Shown: one piece after another, positions 12,301 through 22,245 of the stretch
Numbering within the stretch: the stretch's first letter is position 1
How the letters are laid out: every line of letters starts with the position of its first letter
Assembly: GCA_001695595.3 (NCBI GenBank)
Contig: MBPM02000048.1
Location: forward strand, 1 to 64,000
Origin: Plasmopara viticola
Lineage: Eukaryota; Oomycota; Peronosporomycetes; Peronosporales; Peronosporaceae
Reading direction: 5' to 3'
DNA: 64,000 nucleotides
Notes under the pieces: model-generated
What the model saw: only the letters and a program-made list of their open reading frames with translations
Database searches by the model: none
Told to the model about the DNA's origin: nothing
Program-made: the position numbers and the translations under genes

Positions 12301-15300
12301 CATGCTGGATCAAGCCAAGTGACTCGGAGCCTCCTCCGTTGCTTGTGTATAAATGGTGCCAGGGAGTTAACAACTTGCACAAGATTTGGGACACTTCTGA
12401 AGACGAGTGTGTTGTAATGCTAGAGTCGAAGCTTGAAAAAGTTTACGAGAAGATCGACTTGACGTTGCTGAATCGACTCTTGCGGTTGATTTTGGATCAC
12501 AACATTGCCGACTACATGACTGCGAAGAATAATATTGTAATTGCATATAAGGACATGATGCACACGAACTCGTACGGTCTCATTCGTGGGCTGCAGTTCG
12601 GCTCTTTCATATTTCAGTACTATGGTTTGATCCTCGATCTCTTGTTGCTGGGCTTGACCCGCGCGACGGAAATTGCTGGTCCACCGGAACTTCCGAACGA
12701 GTATTTGTCGTTTAAAGACACGGCGACGGAGACTCGGCACCCGATTCGCTTGTACACGCGCTACATTGATAAAATTTACGTATTTTTTCGGTTTGATGCT
12801 GAGGATTCTCGCGATTTGATTCAGCGGTATTTGACAGAGCACCCGGACCCAAACAACGAAAATGTTGTCGGCTATAACAACAAAAAGTGCTGGCCTCGTG
12901 ATGCTCGCATGCGCTTGATGAAACATGATGTTAACCTTGGGAGGGCAACGTTCTGGGACATGAAGAATCGACTGCCAAGATCAATGACGACGTTCGACTG
13001 GGACAACAGCTTTGTGTCAGTGTACTCGAAAGATAATCCAAATCTGCTATTCAACATGTGTGGTTTTGAAGTGCGTATTCTGCCTAAGATTCGTGCCGTG
13101 GACGCCGAATTTACGCACAAGGATGGCGTCTGGATTTTGCAAAATGAGACGACCAAGGAGCGGACTGCACAGGCCTACCTTCGTGTCGACGACGAGTCTT
13201 TGCACACATTTGAGAACCGGGTTCGACAAATTCTAATGTCCTCTGGTAGTACGACATTTACAAAGGTAGCAAACAAGTGGAACTCGGCTCTCATTGGTTT
13301 GATGACATACTACCGTGAATCGGTCGTTCAGACGCAGGAACTGCTTGATCTTCTCGTAAAGTGTGAAAATAAAATACAGACACGTATCAAGATTGGTTTG
13401 AACTCGAAAATGCCGTCTCGATTCCCGCCCGTGGTCTTCTACACGCCCAAGGAATTGGGTGGTCTGGGTATGCTATCGATGGGTCACGTTCTCATTCCGC
13501 AGTCGGACCTCCGCTACTCAAAGCAAACTGATGGTGGAGGCGTAACGCATTTTCGTTCAGGAATGTCCCACGAAGAAGACCAGCTGATTCCAAACTTGTT
13601 CCGGTATTTACAGCCATGGGAATCCGAGTTCATTGACTCGCAGCGTGTCTGGGCTGAGTACGCTCTAAAGCGCCAGGAAGCCAATGCGCAGAATCGTCGT
13701 TTGACTTTAGAGGATCTCGAAGATTCATGGGATCGTGGTATTCCGCGTATCAACACGTTATTCCAGAAGGATCGACACACTTTGGCTTACGACAAGGGCT
13801 GGCGTGTGCGAACGGGCTTTAAGACGTATCAAATTCCGCGCCACAATCCTTTCTGGTGGACCCACCAGCGGCACGATGGCAAGTTGTGGAACTTAAACAA
13901 CTACCGGACGGACATGATTCAAGCTCTGGGTGGTGTAGAAGGTATCTTGGAGCACACTCTCTTCAAAGGTACCTATTTTCCCACGTGGGAGGGTTTGTTC
14001 TGGGAGAAAGCGTCGGGTTTTGAAGAAAGTATGAAGTACAAGAAGCTGACGAATGCGCAGCGATGCGGGTTGAATCAGATCCCCAACCGCCGTTTCACAT
14101 TGTGGTGGTCGCCTACGATCAACCGCGCGAATGTGTACGTTGGTTTCCAGGTGCAGCTGGATTTGACGGGGATCTTTATGCACGGTAAAATTCCAACGCT
14201 GAAGATTTCCCTGATTCAGATTTTTCGCGCACATTTGTGGCAGAAAATTCACGAGTCTTTGGTGATGGATTTAGGTGCGTGCGTTGTGCTGTAGAACTTG
14301 TTTCTGTATTCATCCGATGGCTAACATCGTTCCCTGATGTGTTTTGTTGTGTTCAGTTCAAGGTCCGCTGCGCGATATATTATTGAGACCTCTTAGAGAC
14401 TTTTGATGCTAACGTTTTTGTGCTTATTGTCCTTTACATTTGCAGTGTTTGACCAGGAGCTCGATGCATTAGAAATTGAAAATGTGCAAAAGGAAACGAT
14501 TCACCCACGCAAGTCATACAAGATGAATTCTTCCTGCGCGGATGTACTTCTTTTTGCTGCGTACAAGTGGCAAATGGGCCGACCGACACTGCTGCACGAC
14601 ACGAAGGATAGCTATGACGGATCTACAAGCTCCAAGTACTGGATAGATGTGCAGCTTCGCTGGGGTGACTTTGACTCTCACGATATTGAACGATATGCGC
14701 GGGCCAAATTTCTAGATTACACGACGGACAACATGACAATTTACCCGTCACCAACGGGTGTGCTGCTTGCAGTGGATCTCGCGTATAACTTGTACAGTGG
14801 CTACGGAAACTGGTTCCCCGGCTGCAAGCCGTTGATGCAGCAGGCGATGGCCAAAATTATGAAAGCTAATCCTGCTTTGTATGTGCTTCGTGAGCGTATT
14901 CGAAAGGGTTTGCAGCTCTACTCGTCTGAGCCAACTGAGCCGTATTTGTCTAGTCAAAACTACGGTGAGCTGTTTTCAAACCAAATTATCTGGTTTGTGG
15001 ACGACACAAATGTGTATCGCGTGACGATCCACAAGACGTTTGAAGGAAATCTAACGACGAAACCCATTAACGGTGCCATCTTCATTTTCAATCCTCGAAC
15101 TGGTCAGCTATTTCTGAAAATCATCCACACGTCCGTATGGGCTGGTCAAAAGCGACTGGGTCAATTGGCCAAGTGGAAAACTGCTGAGGAAGTAGCCGCT
15201 TTGATCCGGTCACTGCCTGTTGAAGAGCAGCCGAAACAAATCATTGTAACGCGCAAGGGTATGCTGGATCCACTGGAAGTGCATTTGTTGGACTTTCCAA

Positions 15301-16679
15301 ATATTGTCATTAAAGGGAGTGAGCTTCAGCTGCCGTTTCAAGCGTGTCTAAAGGTCGAAAAGTTTGGTGATTTGATTTTAAAGGCCACAGAGCCGCAGAT
15401 GGTCTTGTTCAACATTTACGATGACTGGCTCAACACGATCACGTCCTACACGGCATTCTCCCGTTTAATCTTGATTCTGCGCGCGTTGCACGTCAGTAAC
15501 GATCGGACCAAGATTATATTACGGCCTGATGGCGAGACAACGACGCAGCCGCACCACATTTGGCCGTCGCTGACGGATGAGCAGTGGTTAAAAGTCGAAG
15601 TGCAGCTAAAAGACTTGATCTTGGGTGACTATGGCAAGAAGAACAATGTGAACGTGGCCTCATTGACGCAATCGGAGATCCGTGACATTATTCTAGGCAT
15701 GGAGATTTCAGCCCCTTCATTGCAGCGTCAACAAGTTGCCGAGATTGAACAGCAGACACGCGAGCAGAGCCAATTGACGTCCGTGACAACCAAGACGGTG
15801 AACAAACATGGCGACGAAATGGTCGTGACTACGACAAGTCAGTACGAGCAGCATTCGTTTGCTTCTAAAACGGATTGGCGCGTGCGTGCGATTTCAGCGA
15901 CAAATCTGCACTTGCGTACAAATCACATTTACGTGTCATCGGACGATATCAAGGAGACTGGATTTACATATGTGCTACCGAAAAACGTTTTGAACAAGTT
16001 CATTACCGTGTCAGACTTGCGGACACAAATTTGTGGCTTAATGTATGGTGTTAGTCCACCCGACAATCCTCAAGTCAAGGAAATTCGCTGTATCGTCATG
16101 CCACCGCAACTCGGAACGCATCAGAATGTAACGATTCCGCTACATATGCCCGAGCACGAGTATTTGGAGGGGATGGAGGCGCTTGGGTGGCTCCACACGC
16201 AGCCCAACGAGTTGCCGAGCTTACCGCCGCAAGACGTCACGTTTCATTCTAAAATCATGTCTGAAAACACGTTGTGGGATGGTGAAAAGGCCATTATTAT
16301 CACGTGCAGCTTCACTCCTGGTTCGTGCTCGTTGACCGCGTACAAGTTGACGCCTGCGGGTTACGAGTGGGGGCGTCAGAACAAGGACAATGGCGCGAAT
16401 CCCGCTGGTTTTGTTCCTACGCACTATGAAAAGGTGCAGATGCTCTTGTCCGACCGGTTCATGGGCTTTTACATGGTGCCCGAAGAGGACGTTTGGAATT
16501 ACAACTTTATGGGCGTCAAGCACAATACGGGCATGAAGTACGACGTCAAACTGGGCAATCCCAAGGAGTTTTACCACGAACTTCATCGCAAGACGCACTT
16601 TATGAACTTTAGCGCACTGGAAGCCACGGACGAGGACGTGATTACGGTCGATGAAGAGCAGCAGAACGTATTTGCTTAG
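9379..16679 (+). CDS. PRPF8: Pre-mRNA-processing-splicing factor 8 (U5 snRNP core)
   Basis: PRP8 is the large scaffold of the spliceosome active site; it holds U5 and U6 snRNA and controls the helicase Brr2. Exons are 9379-11588, 11648-14274, 14357-14362 and 14446-16679, giving 2358 aa against about 2335 in human. Near-identity to the family runs throughout: [15 protein letters not shown] and [20 protein letters not shown] in the N-terminal domain, [20 protein letters not shown] and [16 protein letters not shown] in the reverse-transcriptase-like part, [19 protein letters not shown] in the linker, the endonuclease- and RNase H-like domains, and a C-terminal Jab1/MPN domain ([18 protein letters not shown]) ending near residue 2350. 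All three introns have ctaac branch sites. The only variable part is the first 25 or so residues, so the ATG is less certain than the rest. Confidence 0.98.
14357..14362 (+). other. PRPF8: 6-nt microexon of PRP8
   Basis: The bases TTCAAG are flanked by a perfect acceptor (gttcag) and a donor (gtccgc). The upstream intron 14275-14356 and downstream intron 14363-14445 each carry a ctaac branch site. Including the six bases gives [18 protein letters not shown], the exact length of the family's [18 protein letters not shown]. Skipping them keeps frame but deletes two residues from a nearly invariant stretch. The phase is 1/1. This is the only way I found to recover the conserved length. Confidence 0.88.
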
Positions 16680-17070
16680 GTTGCCGCAAGTCCTTCCAGT
16701 GGGAATACAGCACCAGTAAATATTCCTAGTCAGAAGCAACGATTGCATTGCATACGTAGAATTGTGATTGGCTAAAACACCCCCCACCCACACACCACTC
16801 GGGAAATCCTTCAAGAAAAAAAAACTTGGTGCGCACTTCCTCGTCCGCCCCCTTGCTTTCGTGGCCATTGTGCACTCTTGGACTCGCAACACGTAGCATC
16901 AGCGCTAAGAGGTGTGTCTTCTTTCTATTCTGCACCATTAAGAGGGTTTAATCAGCTCTGTAAGCTTTGAATTCAGCGACTAAACCTTCTTATCACTGTC
17001 CACGTCTTGGTAGGATTGACGTCAATTTGCTGCTCTTAAAGTAAGCAAAGTGTCCCACATCGACTCCAAC
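16680..17070. other. PRP8-CNOT10 intergenic region
   Basis: This 391-bp spacer between two plus-strand genes holds the PRP8 3' UTR and the CNOT10 promoter. I see a homopolymer A run near 16816 and no gene. The frames on the minus strand here continue antisense into PRP8 and look like shadows. Confidence 0.6.
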
Positions 17071-19380
17071 ATGTCGGGGGCTAAGGACAACAAGTCCTCG
17101 TTGAGCCACCGTGCTCAGCAAAAGTTCAAGTGTGTCTCAATTGCGTGACTGATTGACTCCTCGCCCTTTATCCTGACATGTTGACCTTTTCTTGACAGTG
17201 TGGGCAAGTACGAGGAAGCCGTCGACGCGTTAGAAAAGCTAGTGGAGGAAATCGATCCTCGCCAGGACTTTAAAGTGCGCCACAATGTGGCTCTGGCTCG
17301 CTTTGCTGCAAAGCTCGATCCTCCTGACAAGCTGCAACAGGCGCTCCGTCAGAACTTGCGCACGCAGCTGAAAGAGCACGAAAACAATAGCAAACCCGTA
17401 TCGACTGCCGAAGCAGAGACTGGAGAAGACAGCGGTTCGTTTTCGATCGATAGAGAGACTGCGTATCTTCGCTTTAATTACGCGGCGTCTCTGTTCATGG
17501 CCAAGCAGTATGCACAAGCGTGTTCAGTACTGGAAGCTGTGATGCGCTGTGTCGATCCTATTGACGAAAACGTTGCGATGCACGCGAGTTTTCTCTATCT
17601 CGACGTGATTTTACATAGCAGTAGAGGTTGTGTGACCTCGGAACGGGAACGAGCAGCGACGATGCAAAAGGCACAGAGCATTTTGACGTTTCTGGAGAAG
17701 CCGCACCGGTTCAATACAGTGCAAGACGTCGCCGATCATCTGGTGCAACGAGACGCAAGTGGCAACGTGATGGAGACGGACGTGCAGAGGAAAAGTCGGT
17801 GGGATGTGACTGAGTTTCGCTTTCGATTGCACTTGTACCGTGCCAAGTTTATGCTGCTACAGTGTAAATTAAAGACTGCAAAGAAGGAAGTCAAGTCGGC
17901 ACTGGAGATTTTTCAAAAGGAGATTAAGCCGTACGACCGAGGAGACTCTACGGCGTCTTCGTCTGTCTTGTCGATGGAGTCCGAAAAGACGAGCTCGACC
18001 ATTGGCCATCCGTGCTTAGCAGTTCAGAACTCGACGGCACTGTTTCTCAAAGCAAATTTGGAATATTTAAAAAGGAATTACACGAAATGTATCAAGCTCC
18101 TGGCCTCGTGTACACAGGAGGCTGTAAGTGAGGTACGCGTTCATGTCGTTGCTCGGTATTGTAAATGAGTTACTAAGGATGCATGCATTGGTGAGCAGAG
18201 TGTTTTGTTGAATAATATGGGCTGCATCCACTATCAAATGGGCCATCGCAAAGCGGCACAGTCGTACTTTGCCAGGGCATTGCAAGCGACAATGAAAGCA
18301 AACAAGATGGACGCGATCGTGATTGTTAGTTCTTGCCACCATGAAATTATGTACAATAATGGTCTACACTTATTGCTTCAGGGGGACTATGCATTGGCAT
18401 TTCGATGCTTTCACGAATCGTCTCGACTGTTTTTTAATCGACCTAAACTTTGGTTACGGCTGGGTGAGTGCTGTACAGCCGCTTTTGCCAAGGAGCAGAA
18501 ACTCGCTGTGGTCGCAGGGAACAAGAGCGGTTTGATCCAAGGCATTGTGGGCTCTGGATCTCATCGTCGTGTCTTGCTTCCGACGAGCTTACCGTCTGCA
18601 GCGTCACAGAAGATTGAATTACCAACGAAACATGTCCATGGGCATGGAACTCGGCAAGCGTCTACCGAGGCAAACGACGCGGATGGTGCTCCGACAATGA
18701 GTCTGCCATTTGGCGCGAAGTGCTTTAAGAACGTTGTTTTACTGTGCAATCAGCTGTTGACTTCAGGAAGCGCAAACGGAAATTCAAACGCAAATGGCGA
18801 AGCTGGTGATACCAACGCCCTTGATGTGAAGGCACTGGATGCCTTGCGTCAAAAAGCGCTGGTCAATCTGTCGTACGTCTACTTATCCATGTACGAGCCG
18901 CACTTGGCGATCACAAGTGCCAACGAGTTGCTAGCATTGCCCACTTGCTCGAAAGCAAATGCCTTTTTGGCACGATCGTACGCAGCAGAGGCACTGTGTA
19001 TGCTATCACGGGCGTCAGAAGCGACCGAAACGTTGCAGGCAGAGCAAGACTTGATTGCCATGGCTGAAGAATACGCGCGAGAAGCCAATCTTCAGGTGAG
19101 ACCAGTAGGGACTTGCAGGGTTCGATCACTTTTAAAGCTAAGATTGCTCTCATGTGTATTCTTTTAGTTGTTTCGGGCTCGAGCTGGTGTTCACGTAAAC
19201 ATTGCCACTTCGCTTTTGCTACAAGGGCGCAACTTAGAAGCCGAAGAAAGCGTAACGCGTGCCGTGAGAGAAAACCCAAACTGTCGCGAGTCACTGGAAC
19301 TGTTGGTCTACGTGCTGCTGAAAAAGGGCGACACAAAGAAAGCGCTTCGTGTGCTCAAAGAAGCACAAGTTATGCAGTGA
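17071..19380 (+). CDS. CNOT10: CCR4-NOT complex subunit 10 (TPR protein)
   Basis: CNOT10 is a TPR scaffold of the CCR4-NOT deadenylase; in animals it pairs with CNOT11 on the N-terminus of CNOT1. Exons are 17071-17129, 17199-18123, 18199-19095 and 19168-19380, giving 697 aa (human 744). Family landmarks appear in order: an N-terminal TPR (VGKYEEAVDALEKLVEEIDP), LFLKANLEYLKRNYTKCIKLL, LLNNMGCIHYQMG, HEIMYNNGLHLLLQGDYALA, PKLWLRLGECC, and the conserved loop GLIQGIVGSGSHRRVLLP. C-terminal TPRs end in VLKEAQVMQ. The short first exon was placed because its donor gtgtgt restores phase and the family's LSxxAxxxFxxGxY pattern. It is followed tail-to-tail by the G3BP-like gene. Confidence 0.93.
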
Positions 19381-19739
19381 AGAGGAAAGGTCTTCAAGGC
19401 GTACTAGAGTAGCAATCCTATGTGTACAGGTAAGACCAGCTTTACCTTTTGACGGAGATCATTAAAAGCGGTAAGCGTTGTCGAAACACGGGCAGAAATT
19501 GGCAAAACTCGGGAGTGCTTTTTTTACTGGTTTGGTCTGTCCACTAAGCTCCTCTGCTTGCTGTTCTACCCTGACTAGGCTGCCTCCTCTAATTCCTGCA
19601 TGCACCATCGCTCATTTGCTCTCATCCTGTCTTGTTTCTGATCTCTCTACGTTTGCCAACTTTCACGACAAAAGAGCAACCAGGTGACTTCCTCTCTCGT
19701 GCAAAGGTCCTGCAAACTGGTTTGTGGAGAAAGGATTGC
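19381..19739. other. Convergent 3' spacer
   Basis: These 359 bp lie between the CNOT10 stop and the stop of the minus-strand G3BP-like gene. They presumably hold both 3' UTRs. No gene is visible. The plus-strand frames that begin here run antisense into the G3BP-like gene. Confidence 0.6.
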
Positions 19740-21233
19740 CTACTCCGCTCGCGTCAACGAGGCGTCGACTTTACCACTACGGTGGCTGCCAGTCTTTTCA
19801 CGACGTGGCACCTCACGTCTGTCTCCCTTGTTGGCGGAAAACGCTTCGTCACCACTCCGTTCCTTCCTTTCACCACGACCACCTTTGTTAAATCCCCGGC
19901 CGCGACCACGCGAATCAGTGCTTCGAAAATTGCCACGCTGAGAGTCCTTCCGTTCAGCCCGCTCGTCCACTTGGAGAACCTTGTCAAACACCTTGAATTC
20001 CTTGGCCTCGGCCAGAGCAGCCCGCATACTCTCCTGTTCATAAAAGTCGACAAATGCAAAGCCTCGCTGGGCCACAACGCTCACTCCCGCGATCGAGCCG
20101 TAGCCTTTAAACAGCTCTCGCAAATCACTTTCACGTGTCTGTGCAGGCACGTCCCGGATAAAGAGACTGTGAAACCGCTTGTGGTCCTTCTCCTTGCCAC
20201 TGCCCGCTTTATTGTTAGGCGACGTGTCCGCCGTTGGTGAGTCAGTCGACGGAGTGACCGTGGCAGACGACGGGGCGGACACGGGCGCGACAACGGGCTT
20301 TGGGGTCGCTGTCTTCAATGGACCCGAACCAGGCACAGCCGAGGGCGCAAGAGTGGCTGTAGCCTTGGAAGCTGAGAACAATGCAGCCCACGTCTTGGGT
20401 TTTTCCGGTTCAGTGGGGACCGGCACGACTGGGTCTGCGGGTGCAACCACCGGAGCAACAACCGGAGTGGATGACGCAGCAGCAACTCGGCTCTCGTACT
20501 GTTTCTCCGGTGACTTGACTGGCGACGGTGTCTCGACAATCGGCGCTTTGATCTCTTCCTTTGCTGCGGTTTTCTTGACCGGCGAAGACGCGACGGTAGC
20601 CGTGGCGTTCGTCGGCGAGACGGGCGCCACTTCCTCGGTCTTTGTTGCCGTCCTTTTGCTCGATCCAGGCGACGTGTCGTTGGCAAACGAAACCGGTACA
20701 TGCGTCTCCTTTGGCAGCTTCTTACGCGGCGATGGAGGCGACGGCGTCGTGGTCCCGTTTGCCGTCATTGCGTCCGAAGCCACGTCAACAGCGGCCACGC
20801 CAGGGAGCTCGAGAAATCGCAGACAATCATTCAGTACAAAGTAGCCTTTCGGCTGCACTGCCAAGAAGAAGGTTTGGACAAAAGGCTTGGGCGTGGGGCT
20901 CCCGCGCAACGTCATGACGCCCGTGACCAGCACAAGCACGCCGTCTCCGAGCGAGTTCTGGCAGTCAATCGAACCGTCATCCAAATCGACGCGAGCGCCG
21001 GCGTACCCGCGCTTGAGAATCTGTTCATTAATGGCCCGCTGGCCAGCAATGGGCTCCTCCATGTGCGAGCCAATGCCGTGACACCACCGACTTTCGGCCT
21101 TGTAAAAGCGATGGAGACTCTGCGGCTCCTTGGCGAGAAAGTGGTAGTACTGACGCATAAAGGTGTTGCCAACGGACGACGGCGACGGCATCGTGTCGTC
21201 CTCGGCGATCGCGGGGGCAGACATTTCAGGCAT
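19740..21233 (-). CDS. G3BP-like NTF2-RRM RNA-binding protein
   Basis: This is a single-exon 497-aa protein with the layout of Ras-GAP SH3-binding proteins (G3BP), which nucleate stress granules and bind mRNA. Residues of about 20-145 form an NTF2-like domain: VGNTFMRQYYHFLAKEPQSL, the FY near the start, and FVQTFFLAVQ with YFVLNDCLRFLE at the end. Residues 150-345 are low-complexity, rich in Pro, Ala, Thr, Val and Ser. Residues of about 350-425 are an RRM with RNP2 SLFIRD and RNP1-like RGFAFVDF. The tail is RG-rich (SRGRGRGFNKGGRG). A second ATG three codons in (MSAP) could be the real start. It is cytoplasmic in known homologues. Confidence 0.88.
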   Translation of the reverse strand: MPEMSAPAIAEDDTMPSPSSVGNTFMRQYYHFLAKEPQSLHRFYKAESRWCHGIGSHMEEPIAGQRAINEQILKRGYAGARVDLDDGSIDCQNSLGDGVLVLVTGVMTLRGSPTPKPFVQTFFLAVQPKGYFVLNDCLRFLELPGVAAVDVASDAMTANGTTTPSPPSPRKKLPKETHVPVSFANDTSPGSSKRTATKTEEVAPVSPTNATATVASSPVKKTAAKEEIKAPIVETPSPVKSPEKQYESRVAAASSTPVVAPVVAPADPVVPVPTEPEKPKTWAALFSASKATATLAPSAVPGSGPLKTATPKPVVAPVSAPSSATVTPSTDSPTADTSPNNKAGSGKEKDHKRFHSLFIRDVPAQTRESDLRELFKGYGSIAGVSVVAQRGFAFVDFYEQESMRAALAEAKEFKVFDKVLQVDERAERKDSQRGNFRSTDSRGRGRGFNKGGRGERKERSGDEAFSANKGDRREVPRREKTGSHRSGKVDASLTRAE

Positions 21234-21370
21234 TGGACGATGGGAGATTTGAGTTTGGATCTAAATCTAACGGTGGGCCATGTTTCAGTGCCGGCAAATG
21301 GGCTTTGCTCTTTTAGAGAGACGTGGTGTGACGAACGAGTCTATTTTAACCTGGCCTTGTCTTTTTTGGG

Positions 21371-22042
21371 TCACTTGAGGGCAAAAATAAGGGGAAGACT
21401 GATGGCCGCCAAGGCCGAAAAGAACAGACAGAGGCACCAAAGATACTTTTGGCGCGCTTCGCGCTGGAGCTGACGCGCGTGCTGCAATTCGTCGACACCC
21501 TTGCCAATTTCGACGCGCACGGCTTCGACTTTGGTCGCAATCTGGTCCACGCCGTGGCCTTGCTCGCTGATCATGGTCCCGACTTGATGAAAGAGGGCAT
21601 TCACAGCCGCTGCTTCTTGTGCAATCTCACCCGCTTCAAGCACTTCCTCCTTCGCAGTCTGAATCTCCTGAGCTGAAATCGCGATTGTCCCATTACCGGC
21701 CAGAAAGTCAGCATCGCAAAGGGCTTCGCGACGCGCAGCGGCTTGACGTTGCGAGCTTTGCAAGTCTTGCATCACCTTGACAAAGGTTCGCTGGACATCG
21801 CGATAGCCACTGGCGTCCCCTCTTTCGCGCTTGTGTTCACGCAAAAAGGTGGCGAGAGTTTGGTACGTTTTCGTGGCCTCATCAAGCTGCGGCACTACGC
21901 TCGTGATAAAGTCCTTTTCACTCTTGAGCGTCGAATTCGAGGCTGCTTCGCTAATACCGACAGTAAGCGTACGCAGTTTTTCCAACAAGATTTTGGCCTC
22001 TTCAAGCGTAGAGTGGACGGATCTCCCTGCGCCGTTTTCCAT
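21371..22042 (-). CDS. Qa-SNARE (syntaxin family)
   Basis: This 223-aa tail-anchored SNARE drives membrane fusion. The SNARE helix spans roughly residues 135-190 and matches the Qa pattern: VNALFHQVGTMISEQGHGVD reproduces LNxIFxDLxxMVxEQGxxID, with the zero-layer Gln within it, and it ends in a basic linker before a C-terminal membrane segment (CLFFSALAAISLPLIFAL). The N-terminal helical part is short. The open frame extends 18 codons further upstream but has no ATG there, so 22042 is the first usable start. It lies 137 bp downstream of the G3BP-like gene on the same strand and is divergent from the TOG gene. The compartment cannot be read from sequence; the length suggests an endosomal or TGN-type syntaxin. 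Confidence 0.85.
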   Translation of the reverse strand: MENGAGRSVHSTLEEAKILLEKLRTLTVGISEAASNSTLKSEKDFITSVVPQLDEATKTYQTLATFLREHKRERGDASGYRDVQRTFVKVMQDLQSSQRQAAARREALCDADFLAGNGTIAISAQEIQTAKEEVLEAGEIAQEAAAVNALFHQVGTMISEQGHGVDQIATKVEAVRVEIGKGVDELQHARQLQREARQKYLWCLCLFFSALAAISLPLIFALK

Positions 22043-22245
22043 TCTAGTACAAAAAGATCCCTGTAATACCCTTCGGTGATTAAAGTCCGCCGGCACTGGC
22101 CTGGAAACACACTGCTACGTTATATAACGCCCCATCTAGCATCCGTTGCGCGGGCTCAGAATAACCACATTGCAATCTATTTACGTTTTATCGTCCACAA
22201 TATTTTATTCTTGAAAAATGACCCTGCACATTTGCGCATAATTCA

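Noticed and set aside
9484..13780. Long antisense frames inside PRP8, including one of 168 codons at 12420-12926
   Set aside because: They have no domain, biased composition typical of the complement of coding DNA, and PRP8 on the plus strand explains the openness.
20179..21473. Plus-strand frames of 221 and 257 codons opposite the G3BP-like gene
   Set aside because: Low-complexity Gly/Thr/Val and Arg/His/Val-rich peptides; they mirror the NTF2-RRM gene on the minus strand.
22042..22096. Longer N-terminus for the Qa-SNARE
   Set aside because: The upstream 18 codons begin with GTG and contain no ATG; the start at 22042 is the first usable one.
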